64,000 bases of DNA, from the NCBI GenBank assembly GCA_035610835.1, contig CM069454.1:58820580-58884579 (forward strand). The letters are read 5' to 3'. This DNA comes from Ophiura sarsii. Lineage: Eukaryota > Echinodermata > Ophiuroidea > Amphilepidida > Ophiuridae. The translations under genes and the position numbers were made by a program. This document shows, piece after piece, positions 42,554 to 53,400 of this stretch; within the stretch, counting starts at the first letter, position 1, and every line of letters starts with the position of its first letter. The notes under the pieces are model-generated. The model was given only the letters and a program-made list of their open reading frames with translations. It did not search any database and was not told the DNA's origin.

Positions 42554-45500
42554 TTAATCTTTAATGTTGAGACCATTGGGCTCTGTTGTGTCAAGCTTCA
42601 TGATCCATTCCTTCTCCAAGATCCTTCTCATGATAATGTCGTTCTTTGGAGGCCTATCAATGCATGTAAGGGATCACGTCAAAACTCGACCGCCAGGCAA
42701 CCGCCGGTTACGGCCGGTTCCGCCCGGTTCTCACAAAACGTGTCGTCTATTATAATATACACACATAATGAGGTCAAATAGTTACACTCTGGTGAACACG
42801 ACCGGTTGATAGTGCCTCGTCACACGCGTGAGCAATAAAATCTTTAAGTAATGGGCTCAGTTGACAACCAGTACAATACAGCTATTGATTTTCGCTGGGG
42901 TTGGCTTTTTCAATCTGTTTATAGCTCAATTAACTTTTTAAAATCAATACCGAAAGTCTATGAATGTTTTTTTTTATAGAACGATTATAGAGGGAGCTAT
43001 TATGACCGCAAAGTAACAGATTGATAGTGTAAACTGGTCCGGTTACAGCATTAAGTCAACCGGCGGTTGTTCAGTGTAGCATGCGCGAATATTCATATAC
43101 CAGTAAAACATTTGACCTGAAAGAACCGGGCGGAACCGCCCGTAACCGGCGGTCAACGGGCGGTCGAGTTTTGACGTCTTCCCTAACGGAGATGTTACAA
43201 GCGTTGTGGTTCGGTAAGTTGAAATGACGACCAACTTGTTTGTCCCTGTTGTGTCTGGCGTCAGCGCAATGCTCACCTACTCGACATTCCAGAGTGCGAC
43301 CTGTCTCTCCAACATACTGCTTCTCACATGTTGCGCAGGTAATGAGATATATGACATTGTCCGATTGGCAAGACAAATGTTTGCGTATGGGAAACGTCTC
43401 TCCAGTAGAAGAGCTGGTGAAAGTTGTGTTCTCAGAGGTATGAGAAATAGAAACTCTACCAACATCAGCGTGTACCCCTTTGTGGTTGCAGGATTTGCAC
43501 TTGGAGCCACCACAAGGATATGAACCTCGAAGAAGAGGTGTGATCCGGGGAAGAGTAGATCTCACTAGAAGGTCTTTCAGGTTGGCACTTCTACGGTAAG
43601 CCACAATGGGAGGGTTAGGGATAGCATTCCTACCATTATTGGAAGAGTGGAGAATGGGAAGATGACGGCGTATGATCTTGGAAATGCCCGGAAGCGATGG
43701 ATGGTACGTAACCACAAGAGGAACCCGGTCAATGCTGTTATCACTGCCACCAGTGGGTTTAAGGGCTTCAGACCTGGGGATAGTCAAAGCTTTGCTGATC
43801 TGCGTGGTTACCAACCGACTGGAATACCCTCGATCCCTGAGAAAACCTGTGAGTTCAGAAACTCTAAGCTGGAGGTTTTCAGGTGTGGAACATATTCTAT
43901 TCAGTCTGAAAGCCAAACCGTAAGGAAGACTGCGCTTGGTATGTTTGGGGTGACAAGAAGTCCAATGAAGGAATTGGTGGGAGTCTGTAGGCTTAGAATA
44001 CAAGTCTGTTTGAAGACCACCATTTGAAATAGACACCATGACATCCAAGAAAGGTACCTCTTTGGTAGAAGATTCGGAAGTGAACTTGATGGAGGAATGG
44101 AAGTTGTTACACATTTGAAGAAAACTGTCAAGTTCCTCTGAGCCATGAGTCCATATAAAGAAGATATCATCAATGTACCGTGTCCACATAAGGGGGGGGG
44201 GGGGGGGGGGGGGCTTTTGGAGAAGACAAGAGGAGTCTGCTTTCCAATAAACCCATGAAAAGACAAGCCATAGAAGGAGCCATCTTAGTGCCCATGGAGG
44301 TGCCAGAAATCTGAAGGTAGTTATCCTCACCAAAGATGAAATTATTGTGAGTGAGGACAATCTCCATAAGCTCACAGAAAGAGTCAACCTTCTCAGGAGG
44401 CATGCTATCTTCTAGAAATGAACGGCAAGCAGCAATACCTTCTTCTGTAGGGATATTGGTGTACAGTGCAGACACGTCCATAACACACAGGATAGCATTA
44501 GGAGGAAGAGGGCCATTGCGCTTGATGGTCTCAAGTTTACGAAGAAAGTCCATGTCGTCCTGCACATAAGAATCCAGCTTAGACACCAGGGGTTTTAGAT
44601 GATAGTCAATGAACAAGGAAACCTTTTCAGTAACAGTGCCATTGCCGCTGATGATGGGACGACCGGGGGGTATGCTGTCGTATTGTTTGTGAATTTTGGG
44701 AAGAGTGTAGAATCTACCCGGCTTGGGGTTTCTAGGCCTAAGTGCTGTTTTCAACTCCTTATCAATTAGGCCTATGGTAGCAGCTTTGTTAAGAGCTTTG
44801 TCAACATCCTTGGTGAATGTAGGAGTGGGATCATGGTCAAGCTTAGTGTAGTACTTGGTGTCATTGAGTTGCCGGGAACATTCTTGGATATACTGCTCAC
44901 GATCTTGTATGACCACCGCTGATCCTTTGTCTGCCTCCTTGATGATAATATGCCTATTACTTTTCAAGTCATGAAGAGCTTTATCTTCATGGGGTGTAAT
45001 GTTGCGATAGGTCTTGGGACTTATATCATTCATGATGTCAGCATCAACAGCAGTTATATAAGCGTCAAGAAAGAGATCATTGCCGGGAGAAGGAGTGAAA
45101 GTGCTCTGTTTTCTAAGAAGAGGGTGATTGAGAAGCTGATGAGTGTGAGTATAAGGTCTAGTCTTATCATCGGAGTCATCTTTGTGATGAAAATGTTTAA
45201 GGCGAAGACGACGAGCGAATTTATCTAGATCCGTGCGAAGTTGAAGGCGGTCAAGAGAAGCAGGAGTAGAGCAGAATTTTAAACCACGCGAGAGAATGGA
45301 TTGTTCGTGATCAGAAAGATTGTACGATGATATGTTAACGATGTTTTTGGTATTTGTGATCGGTTTAGTCCTAGATCTATGTTGAGATCTCCGTCGACAC
45401 CACCGACGTCGTCTCCTGGTCCTAGTGTGAGCAATTGTAGGCCTATTAGTGTCTGTAGTCCTAGAAATAGCAGGATTAAGCCTAGCGGTGTCGGTAGTGG

Positions 45501-46068
45501 TAGGCCTATCAGTGTAAGAAGTAGGCCTAATGGTGTCCGTAGGTCTATCTGTGTTCATGGTCATAGAGATGGCAGTAGGCCTATTAATTTCTATAGTGAA
45601 AGGCCTATCAGTATCAGTGTACATAGTCCTAGTAATAGCAGGAGTGGTGTCTGTAGTGGTAGTCATATCAGGGTACATAGTCCTAGTAACAGTAGAATTA
45701 GGCCTAATAGTGTCTGAAGTAGTAGGCCTATAATCAGTGTTCATAGTCCTAGTGGGAGTAGGCCTCGTGATATCAGTGGTTGTAGACCTATCCGTGTTGA
45801 TCTTATTAGGCCTAATAGTGTCTGAAGTAGTAGGCCTATAATCAGTGTTCATAGTCCTAGTGGGAGTAGGCCTAGTGATATCAGTGGTTGTAGACCTACC
45901 CGTGTTGCTCTTAGTAGGCCTAGGAGGGGTGGGCATAGTAGTCCTACAAGAAGCCTGACGGGAGATGGCGTGAAGTTTGCGGGACTTCTGCCAATGCAGC
46001 GAGGATTGGAGCTTCAATGCCATTTCTTGAAGTTTGGAAACAATAAAAGTGTAGGTGGGAAGATCCAC
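42554..46068 (-). pseudogene. PLE2 reverse transcriptase / GIY-YIG ORF, broken
   Basis: Starts MDLPTYTFIVSKLQEM at 46068. Residues about 45-215 are a Thr/Arg/Pro/Asp-rich repeated region absent from PLE1. The RT follows: KEADKGSAVVI, RFYTLPKIHK, MDVSALYTNI (motif A), GTSMGTKMAPSMACLFM. The frame then breaks at a 22-nt G run (44192-44213, Pro codons in sense); RYIDDIFFIWT and the GIY-YIG part (VIYLITCATCEKQYVGET) continue in another frame from 44387. A TIR element (42680-43173) interrupts the nuclease after NISVRE, and the C-terminal tail MRRILEKEWIMKLDT to GLNIKD and stop resumes at about 42650, one frame off. Not functional as assembled. Confidence 0.88.
42680..43173. mobile_element. 494-bp TIR element inside PLE2
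   Basis: Both ends read CAAAACTCGACCGCC, then partly mirrored GCCGGTTACGG and GGTTCCGCCCGGTTCT blocks (about 60 bp per arm). ACGT occurs at each junction (42676-42679 and 43174-43177) and may be a 4-bp target duplication, though the site is palindromic. Unusually GC-rich termini around an AT-rich centre. Confidence 0.7.
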
Positions 46069-46375
46069 GTTATCAGTTATCTTTGATCATTCATCAACAC
46101 CAAAAGTAACAGTTCCACTGAAATCAAACGCAGAATGTGCAATAACGAGAACAACTACCCAGAATATGCTTAGCATATGGAAGAGCACGGCTTGTCCACA
46201 GTTCGTAAGCTAAGATTCCTAAAGACAACCGTCTTTGCTATTGCCACATATGGATGCGAATCTTGGGCACCAACAAAGAATAATAACCATCGAATGGATG
46301 TCTTTGAAATGTGGTGCTACAGAAGACTCCGTAGAGTATCCTGACAGGACAAGAGAACAATCACCATTATAGCAT

Positions 46376-46954
46376 CATGAAAAAGTGTCACTCAAAATAT
46401 GCTAAAATACTTTATTTTCTCACTTTTTGGTAATTTTGCCCACGTTGTAATCGCAGCGGTACCATATGGGTTTGTAAGCAATGCAGATTTGGTATATTTC
46501 GTCGCTGTTCTGACATACCGGCACATCACGAAAAACAGCGTTTTGAGAAAATCGTGTTTGAAAATTTTCCAATTTTAAAGACTTGTTAAAGAGCATTTAC
46601 AGGGTGTCCCCAAAAAATGTTAACACTCCGGGCACATAAGATATCTTAAAAGGACAGGAACACACAGGTCTAATCTTGATGTATTATGAAAGCTGAGTAA
46701 ATAAGCTTTCATTTGCATTTTATTGCGTTCCAATTGGTTATTTAAAACCGGAGATATGCTTCAGCAAACATGAGGAAGCAAAATCGGCTTGGTCCAATCC
46801 TCTCAGTATGAAAGTAAAGCTTTTAAAATGCACGAAGCAAGAAGCAACAAGATTAAGTCACACACACACACATCAGTTAATCTCTTCTTTGTTCTTTTCA
46901 ACGCATTCTTTCGATTCTTTTCAAGCTTAAAAGACAACAGCGGTATCTCGTATA
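46376..46954. other. Intergenic stretch with a lone mariner-like end
   Basis: CAGGGTGTCCCCAAAAAATG near 46601 looks like a mariner-type terminus, but I find no partner end. No gene supported. Confidence 0.45.
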
Positions 46955-47195
46955 CCCTTGTACATTTCGTCTCTTTAGATCCTTGATTTTTACATATATT
47001 TGGTTCCCAGTCCTAGATGGGAAACCCACGTCATGCAACCTCCTGCCACTTGCTCCCATACTATTTTCTTGGTAGTACATTTTTTTTCTATTTGTTCCTG
47101 GGTTTATGGCTCTTTCCAGATGGCAATCAGTTGCCGCACTTCTTCGTCCACCCAATTCTTCGCCCGATGTTTTTTACCTTCGCAGTGTTAGCCAT
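46955..47195 (-). pseudogene. Trihelix/Myb-SANT-like DNA-binding domain, frameshifted
   Basis: From an ATG at 47195 the frames together give MANTAKVKNIG, then NWVDEEVRQLIAIWKE, then QEQIEKK...VWEQVA, then LHDVGFPSRTGNQIYVKIKDLKRR. The order W-x-DEEVRQLIAIW ... EQI ... WEQVA ... G-P-R-T ... KIKDLKRR is that of the trihelix (Myb/SANT-like) domain found in some transposon and host factors. At least two frameshifts and a stop break it. DNA binding is family knowledge; this copy is dead unless the assembly is wrong. Confidence 0.5.
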
Positions 47196-47355
47196 TCCTT
47201 CGTAATCCTGTAAATCGACGAAAATTTAGTAAGCTTGAAATAATGGCATTCGATTCGATAAAAAGAGCAAGCACAAATGTACACACTGTTTGACCCGGAA
47301 GTTCGCGCAGAGGTCGGTGAGGTAATCAGAATAAATTTTACATCGAAAGGTCACG

Positions 47356-47562
47356 TTTACGCCAGAGATCGCGCTAAGTGCGTCCACACGGGCGTGATAC
47401 TCCGACCTGCACGTCGTGTTAGCGCGTTACTCCTGAGAAATCTCAGGATTAAATCGATCGGAGTAAGGTCGGATTAGTTAACACGAGTGCCGTCCACACG
47501 GTCACTCCTCCGACGTTTAACAACTCCGACCCAATTTACTTACGCCTGTCTGAACACAGCTA
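47356..47562 (+). repeat. Dispersed repeat family D, copy 2
   Basis: Homologous to 26439-26678, shorter near its end. Also contains repeated CGTCCACACGG words. 47563-48117 beyond it shows nothing recognised. Confidence 0.6.
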
Positions 47563-48117
47563 ATGACAATAATATGTGATTGCGTTTGACAGCAAACTTC
47601 GAAGTATATCAACCGATAATAAAACAGATGTGTGAATTTTAAGTTAAAACAGCAATTTGCTACACTATATTTAGGATACCGTGGATAAAATTGGTGCACG
47701 ATTCTTCAAATGGAATAATTTACAGTGAATTTGGCTGGGATTTCTTCAAGTGATGGCAATAATTTGCACCGAAAATTCAACATGTCATAAAAGTTCACAG
47801 ATAATATTAGATATATTAAACCATGATTAAACACTGTACAAAAAAGAAAGTATCCACTTTTTTCGAGGCGCCCTGTGTTTAATCCTAAATAAATTCAACA
47901 AGTGGGATAGAACAGGGATTTCCTCCCGCGCATTTTGACACCCTCATTTGTCACAATAGCACCAATATTGATGAAGCAGTGGCCATTTGATTTACAAATG
48001 ATGTAGTTTCCATTGTTGCATTTAACCCTAATACCCATGAAAAGAGCGTAAACAAAACAGTAAAATCATTCATTTTATTTATTGGCCCTTCATACTACAT
48101 GATACAAAAAATTATAT

Positions 48118-49170
48118 ATGGTCACGCGTTATGAACTCGCCTCCCAATAGGGTGGTGCCGTTACATTTTTTAGTTTCATGCTGTCATTTTCCTCAAATAT
48201 TTTTAAAACCACAAAAGCTATCTCAACAAATTTGGTATCATTTTAAAGCCCTAATAAAAAGCTATCTGCCTGCAAAATGGCATTGGTATAGCTAATACAG
48301 AATGGGAGATACAGCTGTTTGATGTTTGGGGACCAGGGGTGGTGCTGGAAGGGGTGCCGCTGGAAGGGGTGCCGCCTGTACAAACTCAATGGGGATAATC
48401 CCATGTTTTGTTCTTTTTACAATAACTAGTCATCTCCTAATGTTACAAACACCATTCTGGTCCCATTTTAAAGGATAATTAGTAGTCTTTAAGTATGTGG
48501 TTCAACAGACTTGTCAACTATTTGTAACAACTAATTAATTATGGATAAGACCATGAACATCAACTTTCTTCCTATTCGCTACACAGTAAACATGAATAAT
48601 CAGCATCAATTTACCGGATTTATAAAAATGACTATAACAGAAAAAGTTTTCAACCTATGATAGCAAAAGTATACATTTTTGGAAAGCTTGTAACTAGAGG
48701 AATTCAGAAATGCAGTTTATATCAGGGAAGGTGTCATTCTTAAACAAATATTTTTGAAAATTCTAAAAATATATAAAATAAAAATTGGAGATATTCACTA
48801 GGCCGGTATAATTACCATACCGACGTAGTAACTTTGACAATTATATATCATCTAATGGGTAGTTTCATGAGGAATTCAAATATGTAAAGTAAATAATGAT
48901 AGGGGTAGGTATAAAAAAATATATGGATCTCGAATTAAAAATTAAAAACTCTGATATTTTCCCGAACATTTCCGATCATACCATTTTAGTCGTATATAAA
49001 TTTCAATGGCATATTTGGTTTTCCTCATGCAATTTCCCTTCAGAAAATGTATACTTTTATTACCTCAGGGGGGTATACAAGCAAATATAAATGTGTAAAG
49101 TTAAAATCATGTCGTGAAAGCCAAAATCCGTGTGTAACGCGAAAGGAGGCGAGCTTTAAACACATGACCA
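48118..49170. mobile_element. TIR family A element, copy 3 (most complete)
   Basis: Ends TATGGTCACGCGTT then GAACTCGCCTCC, mirrored as GGAGGCGAGC then AACACATGACCATA, with TA-type flanks. No ORF of note. Related to 20934-21973 and 6766-7195. Confidence 0.7.
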
Positions 49171-49356
49171 TATAGGGCGATTGCACGGAAGGTCATTAGT
49201 TCAAACTGTCCTCCAGAACAACTCATGCATATGGAGTACAATACTAATCACTTGGATCAATATCAGTAAACAGGTGATTGGTATTGTACTACATGCATGC
49301 ATGAGTTGTTCTGGAGGACAGTTTGAACTAATGACCCTTCGTGCAATCGCCCTATA
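49171..49356. mobile_element. 186-bp palindromic MITE
   Basis: Almost fully self-complementary: GGGCGATTGCACG and TTCAAACTGTCCTCCAGAAC on the left are mirrored on the right, with TATA at both edges and a loop near 49255-49275. It directly abuts the family A element. Confidence 0.75.
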
Positions 49357-49359
49357 GGA

Positions 49360-49459
49360 NNNNNNNNNNNNNNNNNNNNNNNNNNNNNNNNNNNNNNNNN
49401 NNNNNNNNNNNNNNNNNNNNNNNNNNNNNNNNNNNNNNNNNNNNNNNNNNNNNNNNNNN
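49360..49459. other. Assembly gap (100 N)
   Basis: Exactly 100 Ns at the start of the satellite array, so the number of repeat units on this side is unknown. Confidence 0.98.
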
Positions 49460-49918
49460 GAATGCTGAAGTCGGGTTTCACCCAAATCTATGCGTAGATT
49501 TCAGATCTGGGCAGTTTAAATATCGCACTATGCCAAAATTGTTTGGTTTAACAAGGACCAGGGGGGGGGGGGGGGGGGGGGGGGTGCTCTTTTTTATACA
49601 TTAAATGTGACTTTTTCAGTTGTTATGTTAGTTCAACATTATCAGTGACTGATCAAAATCAAAATCGGTTGGATTTGCACCCCGGATTTCACTCAAAAAA
49701 GTTGAATTTACTTGAGTATGTGAGTGTAGGCCTAGAACTCGCGTCCGATTAGGATAAAAAACCCGGAATATAGTGATTTTACGCAAGATGCGCTCTCCGC
49801 AATCTGAGCATATCTCAAAAACGGAGTGTTCGATTGACATGATATCTGGCTAGTTTATTCAAAATTTTGTGCTGAACAAGTTGATATCAAATTTTTAATG
49901 ATTTTGACCAAAAGTGTC

Positions 49919-50402
49919 ACCTTGAAGGGAGCACACCACTAAGTCGGTTTTGCGCGGCACTTCCGGCAAAACTTGAGTACGATAATAGTTCCTTTTGACC
50001 AAGTGAATGTGCAAAATTGGCATCAATTTTACTGGTAATGATATCAAATTTGCGTTTTATGGATTTTATGGACTATGTATTTAATGTTTACAACAGAAAA
50101 TTCGATGAGTTTAGCTGAAATATAAATAACGGGCCGATTTACACACATGGTGCATTAACGGGTTAGAACCGAATATTTACTCGCGTAATCATACCATTTA
50201 ATTTCAACGGCTTCTAGCAAAAAATCTTGACGGCCTTTCTTAGTTCATATTGAGATATGTTAAAATACACAGATGGTCCTAAAACATATCGAAATTTCAC
50301 TGATCTAGTCGCGAGCACTCTGGATTTACAGCGACTTGAATATGGAGTACTCGCCGTGTAAAGTCAATGGGACGCGACATAGTGTTGTGCTCCCTTTAAG
50401 GT
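49919..50402. repeat. Inverted-repeat segment inside each satellite unit (first example)
   Basis: ACCTTGAAGGGAGCACACC at one end and the complement of ACCTTAAAGGGAGCACAAC at the other, about 28-bp arms over 484 bp. Present in every complete unit. It looks like a TIR element embedded in the repeat unit. Confidence 0.65.
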
Positions 50403-53400
50403 AAATAACCGGTGCTCCACACGAAACGGGAATACCACAAATGGTGAATGCTGAAGTCGGGTTTCACCCAAATCTATGCGTAGATTTCAGATCTGGGCAG
50501 TTTAAATATCGCACTATGCCAAAATTGTTTGGTTTAACAAGGACCAGGGGGGGGGGGGGGGGGGGGGGGTGCTCTTTTTTATACATTAAATGTGACTTTT
50601 TCAGTTGTTATGTTAGTTCAACATTATCAGTGACTGATCAAAATCAAAATCGGTTGGATTTGCACCCCGGATTTCACTCAAAAAAGTTGAATTTACTTGA
50701 GTATGTGAGTGTAGGCCTAGAACTCGCGTCCGATTAGGATAAAAAACCCGGAATATAGTGATTTTACGCAAGATGCGCTCTCCGCAATCTGAGCATATCT
50801 CAAAAACGGAGTGTTCGATTGACATGATATCTGGCTAGTTTATTCAAAATTTTGTGCTGAACAAGTTGATATCAAATTTTTAATGATTTTGACCAAAAGT
50901 GTCACCTTGAAGGGAGCACACCACTAAGTCGGTTTTGCGCGGCACTTCCGGCAAAACTTGAGTACGATAATAGTTCCTTTTGACCAAGTGAATGTGCAAA
51001 ATTGGCATCAATTTTACTGGTAATGATATCAAATTTGCGTTTTATGGATTTTATGGACTATGTATTTAATGTTTACAACAGAAAATTCGATGAGTTTAGC
51101 TGAAATATAAATAACGGGCCGATTTACACACATGGTGCATTAACGGGTTAGAACCGAATATTTACTCGCGTAATCATACCATTTAATTTCAACGGCTTCT
51201 AGCAAAAAATCTTGACGGCCTTTCTTAGTTCATATTGAGATATGTTAAAATACACAGATGGTCCTAAAACATATCGAAATTTCACTGATCTAGTCGCGAG
51301 CACTCTGGATTTACAGCGACTTGAATATGGAGTACTCGCCGTGTAAAGTCAATGGGACGCGACATAGTGTTGTGCTCCCTTTAAGGTAAATAACCGGTGC
51401 TCCACACGAAACGGGAATACCACAAATGGTGAATGCTGAAGTCGGGTTTCACCCAAATCTATGCGTAGATTTCAGATCTGGGCAGTTTAAATATCGCACT
51501 ATGCCAAAATTGTTTGGTTTAACAAGGACCAGGGGGGGGGGGGGGGGGGGGGGGTGCTCTTTTTTATACATTAAATGTGACTTTTTCAGTTGTTATGTTA
51601 GTTCAACATTATCAGTGACTGATCAAAATCAAAATCGGTTGGATTTGCACCCCGGATTTCACTCAAAAAAGTTGAATTTACTTGAGTATGTGAGTGTAGG
51701 CCTAGAACTCGCGTCCGATTAGGATAAAAAACCCGGAATATAGTGATTTTACGCAAGATGCGCTCTCCGCAATCTGAGCATATCTCAAAAACGGAGTGTT
51801 CGATTGACATGATATCTGGCTAGTTTATTCAAAATTTTGTGCTGAACAAGTTGATATCAAATTTTTAATGATTTTGACCAAAAGTGTCACCTTGAAGGGA
51901 GCACACCACTAAGTCGGTTTTGCGCGGCACTTCCGGCAAAACTTGAGTACGATAATAGTTCCTTTTGACCAAGTGAATGTGCAAAATTGGCATCAATTTT
52001 ACTGGTAATGATATCAAATTTGCGTTTTATGGATTTTATGGACTATGTATTTAATGTTTACAACAGAAAATTCGATGAGTTTAGCTGAAATATAAATAAC
52101 GGGCCGATTTACACACATGGTGCATTAACGGGTTAGAACCGAATATTTACTCGCGTAATCATACCATTTAATTTCAACGGCTTCTAGCAAAAAATCTTGA
52201 CGGCCTTTCTTAGTTCATATTGAGATATGTTAAAATACACAGATGGTCCTAAAACATATCGAAATTTCACTGATCTAGTCGCGAGCACTCTGGATTTACA
52301 GCGACTTGAATATGGAGTACTCGCCGTGTAAAGTCAATGGGACGCGACATAGTGTTGTGCTCCCTTTAAGGTAAATAACCGGTGCTCCACACGAAACGGG
52401 AATACCACAAATGGTGAATGCTGAAGTCGGGTTTCACCCAAATCTATGCGTAGATTTCAGATCTGGGCAGTTTAAATATCGCACTATGCCAAAATTGTTT
52501 GGTTTAACAAGGACCAGGGGGGGGGGGGGGGGGGGGGGGTGCTCTTTTTTATACATTAAATGTGACTTTTTCAGTTGTTATGTTAGTTCAACATTATCAG
52601 TGACTGATCAAAATCAAAATCGGTTGGATTTGCACCCCGGATTTCACTCAAAAAAGTTGAATTTACTTGAGTATGTGAGTGTAGGCCTAGAACTCGCGTC
52701 CGATTAGGATAAAAAACCCGGAATATAGTGATTTTACGCAAGATGCGCTCTCCGCAATCTGAGCATATCTCAAAAACGGAGTGTTCGATTGACATGATAT
52801 CTGGCTAGTTTATTCAAAATTTTGTGCTGAACAAGTTGATATCAAATTTTTAATGATTTTGACCAAAAGTGTCACCTTGAAGGGAGCACACCACTAAGTC
52901 GGTTTTGCGCGGCACTTCCGGCAAAACTTGAGTACGATAATAGTTCCTTTTGACCAAGTGAATGTGCAAAATTGGCATCAATTTTACTGGTAATGATATC
53001 AAATTTGCGTTTTATGGATTTTATGGACTATGTATTTAATGTTTACAACAGAAAATTCGATGAGTTTAGCTGAAATATAAATAACGGGCCGATTTACACA
53101 CATGGTGCATTAACGGGTTAGAACCGAATATTTACTCGCGTAATCATACCATTTAATTTCAACGGCTTCTAGCAAAAAATCTTGACGGCCTTTCTTAGTT
53201 CATATTGAGATATGTTAAAATACACAGATGGTCCTAAAACATATCGAAATTTCACTGATCTAGTCGCGAGCACTCTGGATTTACAGCGACTTGAATATGG
53301 AGTACTCGCCGTGTAAAGTCAATGGGACGCGACATAGTGTTGTGCTCCCTTTAAGGTAAATAACCGGTGCTCCACACGAAACGGGAATACCACAAATGGT

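Larger units (their letters stand above)
41587..46077 (-). mobile_element. Penelope-like retroelement PLE2, 5'-truncated
   Basis: Flanked by a perfect 13-bp duplication, TATCTTTGATCAT (41574-41586 and 46078-46090), interrupting the LINE. The 5' end lies only 9 bp before the ORF's ATG, so no upstream terminal repeat is present. The 3' region (41587-42553) carries a canonical hammerhead-like motif, the conserved hairpin and a ~62-bp direct duplication around AGCCCCAGACAGGGCACTCA. Confidence 0.9.
40755..46375 (+). pseudogene. Decayed LINE reverse transcriptase, split by insertions
   Basis: Non-LTR RT pieces appear in order: RGTRDQIVNIKIVIK near 40770, CFIDYSKAFDCA (motif A) near 40855, MGFPKHLIDLV, then after an insertion SKLYEDQESAVRT, ILSPSLFNV, and YADDTSLIC (catalytic motif C) near 41370. 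It breaks off in DFEYL at 41573 and resumes after PLE2 at 46091 with SFINTKSNSSTEIKRRM, TYGCESWAP and FEMWCYRRLRRVS. Frameshifts and stops occur throughout, and the 5' part is missing. I do not assign a LINE clade. Confidence 0.8.
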
